DNA of 5,988 bases from Nitrospirota bacterium (GTDB lineage Bacteria; Nitrospirota; JAOUDF01). The stretch is taken from contig JAOUDF010000154.1 in the NCBI GenBank assembly GCA_029859385.1, positions 1 to 5,988 on the forward strand, given 5' to 3'. Every line of letters begins with the position of its first letter. The stretch's first letter is position 1. Made by a program: the position numbers and the translations under genes. Positions 1 to 5,970 of the stretch are shown here, one piece after another. The notes under the pieces were generated by a model. That model saw only the letters and a list, made by a program, of their open reading frames with translations. It was not told where the DNA came from and ran no database searches.

Positions 1-217
1 CACGGGGCTGAAACTTGAGAAACCGGCTGTAGGAGCGGAAGATAACCCCTCGGATCGAACCACCGGCATCCTTGAGGGTAAAATAGGTATGGCCCGAAGG
101 CTGGGATTTGTAGTTGGAAAGCTCGCCCTCCACCCAGATGTCGGGGAACCCCCCTTCGAGGCAATCCTTGATCTGGGCGGTCAACTGCGAGACGGTGAGG
201 ATGGGACGGAGGCTCAT
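1..217 (-). CDS. xseA: Exodeoxyribonuclease VII large subunit, N-terminal part (cut by the window edge)
   Basis: This is the first 72 codons of XseA, the large subunit of exonuclease VII, which with XseB degrades single-stranded DNA in both directions to short oligonucleotides in the cytoplasm. The fragment covers the N-terminal OB-fold that binds single-stranded DNA. It opens with MSLRPILTVSQLT, then has the family signature WVEGELSNYK (residues 28-37), followed by SGHTYFTLKDAGGSIRGVIF (41-60), all typical of this domain. The ATG at 217 is preceded by GAGGAA (228-223) at a 5-base spacing, and the conserved N-terminus starts immediately, so the start is well supported. It lies 19 bases after the stop of the phosphoesterase gene, which suggests co-transcription. 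The catalytic C-terminal domain lies outside the window, so intactness cannot be judged. Confidence 0.93.
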   Translation of the reverse strand, partial: MSLRPILTVSQLTAQIKDCLEGGFPDIWVEGELSNYKSQPSGHTYFTLKDAGGSIRGVIFRSYSRFLKFQPR

Positions 218-236
218 CACGCTTCCTCGTGCTATC

Positions 237-1016
237 TCAGTCTTTAATATTGATACGCTCTATCTTCTTTGCAGTGCCGTATTTGCCGTCCACCGTTATC
301 ACGACGGCATTGAAGACCGTAGGCCCCTTGGCGATCTCAAAACGCTTGGGGGTTCCCGTGAGGAATTTTTCAATAGCTGTCTCTGTCTTGATCCCGATGA
401 CGGAATCCGATGGGCCAGTCATACCGACGTCGGTGATGCAGGCGGTGCCGTTCGGCAGTATCCGTTCGTCCGCCGTCTGCACATGGGTGTGGGTCCCTAT
501 GACCGCCGTCACCTGTCCGTCAATGTACCAGCCAAAGGCGACCTTTTCCGAGGTCGCCTCGGCGTGAAAGTCGACAATGACGATATCGCTTTTTTCCCGA
601 AGTTTAGCCACCTCTTTCTTGCCGACCTGAAAAGGGCAGTCGATGGGGGTCATGAAGACCCGGCCCGAGAGGTTGAGGACGCCGACCCGCTCACCGCTGT
701 CGGCCTCCCAGACATAGCTGCCGACTCCGGGCGCGCCGCCGGGGTAGTTGGCCGGCCTCAGAAGGCGTGGTTCCCGGCCAAGGTACTCCATGACCTCCTT
801 CTTGTCCCATATATGGTTCCCCGAGGTGATGACGTCGATTCCCAGTTCGAAGAGGTCCTCGGCGATCTTCGGCGTTATGCCGAATCCCGCCGCGGCATTC
901 TCCCCGTTGGCGATGACCATCTCGATATCGTGTTGCGATCGAACCTGGGGGAGAAGCCGGGCAACCGTGTTTCTGCCCGGCTCGCCGATGATGTCGCCTA
1001 TGAACAGTATCTTCAT
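237..1016 (-). CDS. ymdB: TIGR00282/YmdB-family metallophosphoesterase
   Basis: This is a 259-residue cytoplasmic metallophosphoesterase of the TIGR00282 family, whose best-studied member is Bacillus subtilis YmdB (not the unrelated E. coli YmdB macrodomain protein). YmdB hydrolyses 2',3'-cyclic nucleotides in vitro and affects biofilm and motility decisions. The di-metal ligands are all visible: D8 in IGDIIG, E39/N40 in NGEN, N67/H68 in SGNHIWD, H151 in DFHAEATSEK, and H176/H178 in GTHTHVQTAD. The length matches the family, so it appears intact. The ATG at 1016 sits 6 bases after the rny stop, with only a weak AGG upstream, which suggests translational coupling to rny. The rny-ymdB pairing is also known in Bacillus and supports a link to RNA decay or its products. 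The substrate in this organism cannot be read from the sequence. Confidence 0.93.
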   Translation of the reverse strand: MKILFIGDIIGEPGRNTVARLLPQVRSQHDIEMVIANGENAAAGFGITPKIAEDLFELGIDVITSGNHIWDKKEVMEYLGREPRLLRPANYPGGAPGVGSYVWEADSGERVGVLNLSGRVFMTPIDCPFQVGKKEVAKLREKSDIVIVDFHAEATSEKVAFGWYIDGQVTAVIGTHTHVQTADERILPNGTACITDVGMTGPSDSVIGIKTETAIEKFLTGTPKRFEIAKGPTVFNAVVITVDGKYGTAKKIERINIKD

Positions 1017-1022
1017 GAGCGC

Positions 1023-2588
1023 CTATTTCGCATACTCGACAAAGCGGCTTTCCCGCACCACCGTCACCTTGATCTGCCCCGGATAGGTCAGCTCCTTCTC
1101 GATCTTCTTGGCCATCTCGCGGGAGATCTGGGCCGAAAGGGCGTCATCCATATCCTCGGGCTTAACAATGACGCGGATTTCACGACCGGCCTGAATAGCA
1201 TAGGCCTTCTCCACCCCTTTGAAGGAGTGGGCCACCTGCTCCAGTTTCTCCAGGCGCTTGATGTAGCTTTCCAGCGTCTCCCGGCGTGCGCCGGGACGGG
1301 CAGCGGAAAGGGCGTCCGCCGCAGCTACCAAGACTGATTCCACGCAGCTGGCTTCTTCATCGCCGTGATGGGAGAGGATGGCATTGATCACCTTTGCCGG
1401 CTCCCCGTACTTCTTCGCCAGCTCCGCGCCGATGGATGAGTGAGTCCCTTCCACCTCGTGGTCCACCGCCTTGCCGATGTCGTGGAGAAGACCGGCCCGT
1501 TTGGCCATCTTGACATCCACCCCCAGCTCCGCCGCCATGATCCCCGCGATGAACGCTACTTCGCGAGAGTGCATCAGCACGTTCTGGCCATAGCTGGTGC
1601 GGAACCGCAATCTACCGAGGAGCTTCATCGTCTCCTGATGAATGCCGCCCAGCGCCAGGTCGAAGATCGCCTTTTCACCTTCCTCACGGATGGTGGTATC
1701 GATCTCCTTGCGGACCTTCTCTACCACCTCTTCGATTCTCGTCGGGTGGATCCGTCCGTCCGAAGCCAGCCGCTCGATGGCCCGTTTGGCAATCTCCCTG
1801 CGCACAGGGTCGTGGCCGGAAATAACCACCGCCTCGGGGGTGTCGTCGATAATCAGGTCGACCCCCGTTGCACCTTCCAGGGCACGAATATTCCTGCCCT
1901 CGCGTCCGATGATCCTCCCCTTCATCTCGTCGGAGGGGATTGCCACTACCGACACGGTAGTCTCGGCCACGTAGTCGCTGGCGTAACGCTGGACCGCCAG
2001 GGCGATCAGCTCCTTGGCCTTCCGCTCCGCCGTCTCCTTCGACTCTTCCTCGATCCGCTTGACCATGCGGGCGACATCGAGCTTCGCCTCCTCCTCAACC
2101 CGGAGCATCAGCTCCCGTTTGGCCTCTTCGGCGCCCATGCCCGCAATGCGCTCCAGCATCTCCTTCTGCTGACGGAGTCCTTCATCGAACCTGACCTCCT
2201 TTTCGGCCATGGCCGTCTCACGGGATTTCAGGGTCTTCTCCCTGTTCCCCATCTCGGCCTCGCGCTTGTCGAGCTGGTCAAGCTTCTTGTCGTGGTGCTC
2301 TTCCCGCTGAAGGAGCCTTTTTTCGATGTTGTTGAGCTCGTTCCGACGGTCTTTCATCTCCTTCTCGAACTCTACCTGCGTCTGGTAGAACTTGTCCTTC
2401 AGCTCGAGCAACGCCGACTTGCACTTGTTTTCAGCCTCCTTTTCAGCATCCTGGATAATGCGCTGCGCCTGTGCCTCCGCATCGCGCACCTTCCCTTCCG
2501 TCGCCTTCGCCTTCATCCAGGAGCCAATGCCGATACCTGCCCCCAGACCTACAATTACTGCTAAAATTAGTTCCGCTATGATACTAAT
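1023..2588 (-). CDS. rny: Ribonuclease Y, probable ATT start codon
   Basis: RNase Y is a membrane-anchored endoribonuclease that initiates mRNA decay. From the ATT at 2588 the protein has 521 residues, matching the usual length of about 520. The order is: a membrane segment at about 4-25 (IAELILAVIVGLGAGIG); a long charged coiled coil at about 26-200, rich in K, E, R and Q; a KH domain with GRIIGREGRN (224-233); and an HD domain with MHSREVA (H340), LLHDIGK (H369/D370), SHHGDE (406-411) and a later Asp (about 425), the expected metal-binding set. The start is unusual. The first in-frame ATG lies after the membrane segment, the GTG at 2597 overlaps the ribosome site, and the TTG at 2633 has no ribosome site and would add 15 unneeded residues. 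Only the ATT has a well-spaced Shine-Dalgarno sequence. Identity is very secure and the exact start is moderately so. It lies downstream of rarA and 6 bases before the phosphoesterase. Confidence 0.96.
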   Translation of the reverse strand: MSIIAELILAVIVGLGAGIGIGSWMKAKATEGKVRDAEAQAQRIIQDAEKEAENKCKSALLELKDKFYQTQVEFEKEMKDRRNELNNIEKRLLQREEHHDKKLDQLDKREAEMGNREKTLKSRETAMAEKEVRFDEGLRQQKEMLERIAGMGAEEAKRELMLRVEEEAKLDVARMVKRIEEESKETAERKAKELIALAVQRYASDYVAETTVSVVAIPSDEMKGRIIGREGRNIRALEGATGVDLIIDDTPEAVVISGHDPVRREIAKRAIERLASDGRIHPTRIEEVVEKVRKEIDTTIREEGEKAIFDLALGGIHQETMKLLGRLRFRTSYGQNVLMHSREVAFIAGIMAAELGVDVKMAKRAGLLHDIGKAVDHEVEGTHSSIGAELAKKYGEPAKVINAILSHHGDEEASCVESVLVAAADALSAARPGARRETLESYIKRLEKLEQVAHSFKGVEKAYAIQAGREIRVIVKPEDMDDALSAQISREMAKKIEKELTYPGQIKVTVVRESRFVEYAK

Positions 2589-2594
2589 TTTAAA

Positions 2595-2604
2595 CACCTC
2601 CCCC
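2595..2604 (-). promoter_or_regulatory. Strong ribosome binding site of rny
   Basis: The minus strand reads GGGGGAGGTG, containing GGAGGTG, a 7-base match to the anti-Shine-Dalgarno sequence. It is followed by the six bases TTTAAA and then ATT. This is the strongest ribosome site I noticed in the window, and it points to the ATT at 2588 as the initiation codon. The in-frame GTG at 2597 is part of the site itself and cannot be its start. Confidence 0.75.
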
Positions 2605-2612
2605 AGAATAAA

Positions 2613-2627
2613 GAGCCTTGAAGGCTC
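2613..2627 (-). repeat. Perfect inverted repeat in the rny leader
   Basis: GAGCCTT and AAGGCTC form 7-base arms around one central base. As RNA on the minus strand this would fold as a GAGCC/GGCUC stem with a UUCAA loop, followed by UUUAUU. It lies between the rarA stop and the rny ribosome site, about 9 bases upstream of the latter. It could be a weak terminator or attenuator, an RNase processing site, or an operator. The stem is short, so the function is open. Confidence 0.5.
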
Positions 2628-2657
2628 ACCCAATTAACACAATAAGAGGATTTGAAA

Positions 2658-3986
2658 TCAACCCTCGACATCACCCTTTAATCTCTTCAGACGATCTCTG
2701 ATGGCCGCCTCCGCCCCCTGGTCAGAGGGCTCATAGTAGCGGCGCTTCTCCGGCAGATACGCCTGTTCCACAAAATGCCCCGGATAATCATGGGGGTATT
2801 GGTACCCCTTGCCATGCCCCAGCCGGTCCGCCCCTTTGTAGTGGGCGTCCCGCAGATGAGGCGGCACTGAAAGCACCGGTTTCTCCTTCACGTCGGACAA
2901 CGCCGCATTGATGGCATTGTATGCCGCATTGCTCTTGGGCGCCGAAGCGAGATAGGTCACCGCCTGGGCCAAAGGAATTCTTCCCTCCGGCATCCCCAAC
3001 CTTTCCAGGGCCTGCATGGCAGCCACTGCAACCGGCAAAGCGTGTGGGTCTGCGTTTCCGATATCCTCCGAGGCGCTGATCACTATCCGCCGGGCAATGA
3101 AGAGCGGGTCCTCTCCCGCCTCGATCATCCGCGCCATCCAGTACACCGCCGCGTCAGGGTCCGACCCCCGGATGCTCTTGATAAAGGCCGAGATGACGTC
3201 ATAATGCTCGTCATCGCCATAGACCAGCGCCTTGGTCTGGACCGATTCTTCAGCCACAGCCAGGTCGAATACGATCGACCCGTCTTCGGAAGGCGGCGTC
3301 GTGACCACCCCGGTCTCCAGGGCATTGAGAAGCCTCCGGGCATCCCCTTCGCAGCCGCTTAACAGATGCTCCAGCGCCTCGGGAAGGAGGTTCACCTTCA
3401 ACTTCCCCAGCCCCCGCTCGCTGTCATTAACCGCCGCCAGCGCCACAGTACGCAGCTCATCCCGCGACAACGGGTTGAACCGGCAGATAAGCGACCGCGA
3501 CGACAACGCCGGGACCAGCGCAAAGAACGGATTCTCCGTCGATGCGCCGATGAGGATTATCTTCCCCTCTTCCACCTCGGGCAACAGGGCGTCCTGCTGG
3601 ACCTTGTTGAACCGGTGGATCTCGTCGACGAAGAGAATCGTCTTCGTCCCGGTCCGCTCAACCTCGGCGACCACCTCACGGATATCGGCCACTCCTGCCG
3701 TCACCGCGTTCAACGCCCTGAACTTCCCCCTGGTCAGCCTTGCGACCAGGTACGCCAGCGCGGTCTTCCCGCAGCCGGGAGGGCCGTAGAGGATGAGCGA
3801 CGACAGCCTGTCGGCCTCGATCGCCCGCCGCAGCAGACGCCCGTCGCCGAGCAGGTGACGCTGCCCTGCAAACTCATCGAGGGTACGCGGCTGCATCCGC
3901 CACGCCAGTGGCGCCTCCGGCGGAGGCCCCTGGCTCAACCCCTCGAAAAGATCGCCCGATTGCGCACGTACCCGGGACGAAGGCAT
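2658..3986 (-). CDS. rarA: Replication-associated recombination protein A (RarA/MgsA, AAA+ ATPase)
   Basis: RarA is a cytoplasmic AAA+ ATPase of the clamp-loader clade (bacterial homologue of Mgs1/WRNIP1) that acts at stalled replication forks as a tetramer and interacts with SSB in studied species. In this 442-residue protein the ATPase core carries Walker A GPPGCGKT (68-75), Walker B ILFVDEIHRFN (117-127), sensor 1 GASTENP (147-153), an arginine finger in SSRS (R164) and sensor 2 GDARRLLN (214-221). The C-terminal tetramerisation region is complete, with YWMARMIEAGEDPLFIARR (282-300), SEDIGNADP (306-314) and GYQYPHDYPGHF (394-405). The length is normal. The ATG at 3986 has GAGGG at 3997-3993, six bases upstream. 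A 79-base gap separates it from the UPF0210 gene. I saw no clear promoter or terminator in that gap, so co-transcription is likely. Confidence 0.96.
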   Translation of the reverse strand: MPSSRVRAQSGDLFEGLSQGPPPEAPLAWRMQPRTLDEFAGQRHLLGDGRLLRRAIEADRLSSLILYGPPGCGKTALAYLVARLTRGKFRALNAVTAGVADIREVVAEVERTGTKTILFVDEIHRFNKVQQDALLPEVEEGKIILIGASTENPFFALVPALSSRSLICRFNPLSRDELRTVALAAVNDSERGLGKLKVNLLPEALEHLLSGCEGDARRLLNALETGVVTTPPSEDGSIVFDLAVAEESVQTKALVYGDDEHYDVISAFIKSIRGSDPDAAVYWMARMIEAGEDPLFIARRIVISASEDIGNADPHALPVAVAAMQALERLGMPEGRIPLAQAVTYLASAPKSNAAYNAINAALSDVKEKPVLSVPPHLRDAHYKGADRLGHGKGYQYPHDYPGHFVEQAYLPEKRRYYEPSDQGAEAAIRDRLKRLKGDVEG

Positions 3987-4065
3987 TTCACGCCCTCACA
4001 TAAAAATGTTGCAAGAGAATTGATACGGAAAACGGTGGGAAAAGCAGGACAGCTTGAAAATGAGA

Positions 4066-5427
4066 CTAGTTCTTGAGGCTGTGGATAGGCGCCGGGATCC
4101 TTCCGCCCCGCCGGACAAACGCGGCAGGGTTGGCGCTGTTTACCGCCATCACGGGTGCTCGGCCGAGGAGTCCGCCGAACTCCACGTAATCACCGACCGT
4201 CTTGCCCGGCGCGGGAATTATCCGTACACCGGTGGTCTTGTGATTTATCATCCCAATGGCAGCTTCATCGGCAATAATGCCGGCAATCACCTCGGCGCTG
4301 GTATCGCCGGGTATCGCAATCATATCCAGACCTACAGAACAGACAGATGTCATAGCCTCAAGTTTGTCAAGCGTGATCACCTTTTCTTCCGCCGCCCGGA
4401 TCATTGCCGCATCCTCGCTCACCGGAATAAAGGCCCCACTCAGCCCACCAACAGAAGAGGAAGCAAAACAGCCCCCCTTCTTTACCGCATCAACCAGCAT
4501 GGCAAGGGCCGCCGTACTGCCGTGCCCCCCGCATGCCTCCAGACCCATTTCCTCCAGAATTTCCGCTACACTGTCGCCAACCGCGGGAGTCGGCGCAAGG
4601 GAGACATCGACCACGCCAAAGGGGATCCCAAGGCGCTTCGATATCTCGTTTCCGACCAGCTCCCCCATCCGGGTAATCTTGAAACTCGTCCTTTTTATCA
4701 CTTCCGCGATATCGCCGAGGTTGCCATCTCCCAGCTTCTTTATCGCGTCCTTCACCACGCCGGGGCCGCTGACCCCGATGTTGATCACACATTCCGGCTC
4801 GCCCGAACCGTGAAAAGACCCCGCCATGAAGGGGTTGTCTTCCACCGCGTTGGCGAAGACCACCAGTTTGGCGCAGGCGAGGCCGTCCTTGTCAGCCGTG
4901 GCCTCGGCGCACCGCTTGATGATATGCCCCATGAGAAGCACGGCGTCCATGTTGATACCGGCCCTCGTCGAGGCCACGTTTATCGAACTGCATACCCTTT
5001 CCGTCCGGGAAAGGGCCTCGGGGATGCTCTCAATCAGGGCGCGATCGCCCGTGGAGAACCCCTTTTGCACCATGGCGGAATAGCCGCCGATGAAGTTCAC
5101 GCCCAGCTCTTCCGCGGCCCTGTCGAGCCACTTTACGAAACGGACGTAATCTTCAGGGTTGTTACTGCTGACGATCCATGAAACGGGGGAAACAGAAAGG
5201 CGGGTATTGACGATAGGTATGCCGAACTCGGTCTCGATGTCCGAGGTCACCGTGCACAGGTTTTTCCCAAGCCGAAGCAGCTTCCGGTATGCCTTTTCTC
5301 CGGCGACTTCACCGTCACGGTCGCTGCAATCAAAGAGATTGACCCCAAGGGTTACCGTCCTGATATCGAGACGCGACGTCCCGATCATCTGGATGGTTTC
5401 GAGGATCTCCTCAATAGCAAAGCGCAT
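4066..5427 (-). CDS. UPF0210/DUF711 (PFL-like) protein
   Basis: This is a full-length member (453 residues) of the UPF0210/DUF711 family, which has a fold related to pyruvate formate-lyase but no established reaction. Recognisable family stretches are FGIPIVNTRLSVSP (68-81), GVNFIGGYSAMVQKG (109-123), SINVASTRAGINMDAV (148-163), FANAVEDNPFMAGSFHG (191-207), INIGVSGPGVVKDA (215-228), a Gly-rich LEACGGHGSTAALAM (296-310) and INHKTTGVRIIPAPGK (394-409). The C-terminus lacks the glycyl-radical motif of true PFL, so radical chemistry should not be assumed. The ATG at 5427 follows the ACT gene stop by only 5 bases and has a poor ribosome site, which suggests coupling. The fixed ACT/UPF0210 pairing, seen in many bacteria and archaea, suggests the small protein is a ligand-sensing regulator or partner. 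The function is unknown. Confidence 0.94.
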   Translation of the reverse strand: MRFAIEEILETIQMIGTSRLDIRTVTLGVNLFDCSDRDGEVAGEKAYRKLLRLGKNLCTVTSDIETEFGIPIVNTRLSVSPVSWIVSSNNPEDYVRFVKWLDRAAEELGVNFIGGYSAMVQKGFSTGDRALIESIPEALSRTERVCSSINVASTRAGINMDAVLLMGHIIKRCAEATADKDGLACAKLVVFANAVEDNPFMAGSFHGSGEPECVINIGVSGPGVVKDAIKKLGDGNLGDIAEVIKRTSFKITRMGELVGNEISKRLGIPFGVVDVSLAPTPAVGDSVAEILEEMGLEACGGHGSTAALAMLVDAVKKGGCFASSSVGGLSGAFIPVSEDAAMIRAAEEKVITLDKLEAMTSVCSVGLDMIAIPGDTSAEVIAGIIADEAAIGMINHKTTGVRIIPAPGKTVGDYVEFGGLLGRAPVMAVNSANPAAFVRRGGRIPAPIHSLKN

Positions 5428-5432
5428 TGCCG

Positions 5433-5717
5433 TTACACCCGGTGCATATAACGGAAAATCTGTTCATGCTGGGCCTTCACCTCGACTCCCAACCGGGAGC
5501 CCTCTTGCTCAAGACGCTCCTTAAGCGCCTTGAACTCGACCGATGCCTTTGAGATATCGATCATCATAACCATCGCAAAAAGATCACCCATTATGGTCTG
5601 ACTGATGTCAATGATGTTAGCGCCCGACTCAGCCAGAATGGATGATATGGAAGCGACGATCCCGACCCTGTCAACACCGATAACGGTGATTACTACCTTC
5701 TGTAACTCAGTTCCCAA
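5433..5717 (-). CDS. Single ACT-domain protein (UPF0237 family)
   Basis: This is a 94-residue, probably cytoplasmic protein made of one ACT domain, a small ligand-binding fold that often senses amino acids and usually dimerises. The family signatures are VIGVDRVGIVASISSILAE (12-30), where the turn after the first strand normally helps to form the ligand site, DISQTIMGDLFAM (37-49) and the C-terminal HEQIFRYMHRV (84-94). The start is a TTG at 5717 with AAGG (5728-5725) seven bases upstream. The ACT fold begins at about residue 7, and no better ATG or GTG is present before it. It is related to the ACT domains of GcvR but has only one copy. It lies directly upstream of its usual neighbour UPF0210 and directly downstream of the 6S RNA gene. 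The ligand is unknown. Confidence 0.92.
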   Translation of the reverse strand: MGTELQKVVITVIGVDRVGIVASISSILAESGANIIDISQTIMGDLFAMVMMIDISKASVEFKALKERLEQEGSRLGVEVKAQHEQIFRYMHRV

Positions 5718-5742
5718 GCCGAGACCTTATAATAATATAAAG

Positions 5743-5926
5743 CCCCCGTCGGTGCCGTGTGATTGCAACATTGAAACCTTGGTATCCAAGGGTGGACTTT
5801 CCGGGTGAGGAATCAGGCTACGCCACGCGGGCAAGCACACATCGTCACTACCTGAAGCCCTTTCTGTAAATGTTGGATCGAATGCCACAACCTATCACGA
5901 GCACGACAGGGGAATCAGTTATCCCT
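5743..5926 (-). ncRNA. ssrS: 6S RNA (RNA polymerase-binding regulatory RNA)
   Basis: 6S RNA mimics an open promoter and sequesters the housekeeping RNA polymerase holoenzyme. I identify it by structure. The closing stem pairs 5912-5896 with 5759-5743: 16 base pairs with one bulged base on each strand. A second stem pairs 5890-5881 with 5772-5763 (10 pairs including wobbles). A large central bubble follows. Its 3' strand carries the hairpin CCTTGG/CCAAGG at 5791-5777, as in E. coli 6S RNA, and the apical arm includes UCAGG/CCUGA. The expected 5' end, A5926, is 7 bases past the -10 box, giving about 184 nt, close to the 184 nt of E. coli 6S. The A/U-rich sequence after 5743 may be the terminator tail. 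The exact ends are inferred. I am confident in the class, but it was not tested with a covariance model. Confidence 0.82.
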
Positions 5927-5932
5927 GAACTC

Positions 5933-5961
5933 ACTATAACAAAGCCACTGCACCATTTCAA
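5933..5961 (-). promoter_or_regulatory. Sigma70-type promoter of 6S RNA
   Basis: The minus strand shows a -35 box TTGAAA (5961-5956), a spacer of exactly 17 bases and a -10 box TATAGT (5938-5933). Each box matches the consensus at 5 or 4 of 6 bases. The predicted start is A5926. It sits just upstream of the structured RNA and is the only good promoter I see in the window, so it may also feed the downstream genes by read-through. Confidence 0.75.
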
Positions 5962-5970
5962 GGCTTGAAA
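5956..5970. repeat. Perfect palindrome over the -35 box
   Basis: TTTCAAG and CTTGAAA are perfect 7-base arms around one central base. The right arm, read on the minus strand, contains the whole -35 hexamer of the 6S promoter. The position would suit a dimeric repressor operator. No known regulator's consensus was recognised, so the role is inference. Confidence 0.5.

Noticed and set aside
114..1337. Long plus-strand open frame (407 codons) opposite the phosphoesterase and the end of rny
   Set aside because: It spans two well-identified minus-strand genes and their junction, and its translation resembles no family and is rich in R, G, D and L. This is typical of an antisense shadow in GC-rich DNA.
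1440..2564. Long plus-strand open frame (374 codons) opposite rny
   Set aside because: The L/H/R/D-rich translation is the antisense image of the K/E-rich coiled coil of RNase Y. No domain is recognisable.
2631..2663. Possible promoter before rny (TTGATT, 17-base spacer, GTTAAT on the minus strand)
   Set aside because: Each box has only about 4 of 6 consensus bases and it overlaps the end of rarA. Such matches are common by chance in an A/T-rich gap.
3987..4065. Intergenic gap between the UPF0210 gene and rarA, searched for promoter or terminator
   Set aside because: I found only a pyrimidine-rich stretch and the rarA ribosome site. No stem with a T-run and no convincing -35/-10 pair was visible.
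4054..5181. Long plus-strand open frame (375 codons) opposite the UPF0210 gene
   Set aside because: No recognisable motif. The minus-strand protein is a clear full-length family member, so this is a shadow.
5605..5808. Small plus-strand open frame (67 codons) across the ACT start and 6S RNA
   Set aside because: It overlaps the structured RNA and the ACT gene on the opposite strand, and its translation shows no family features.
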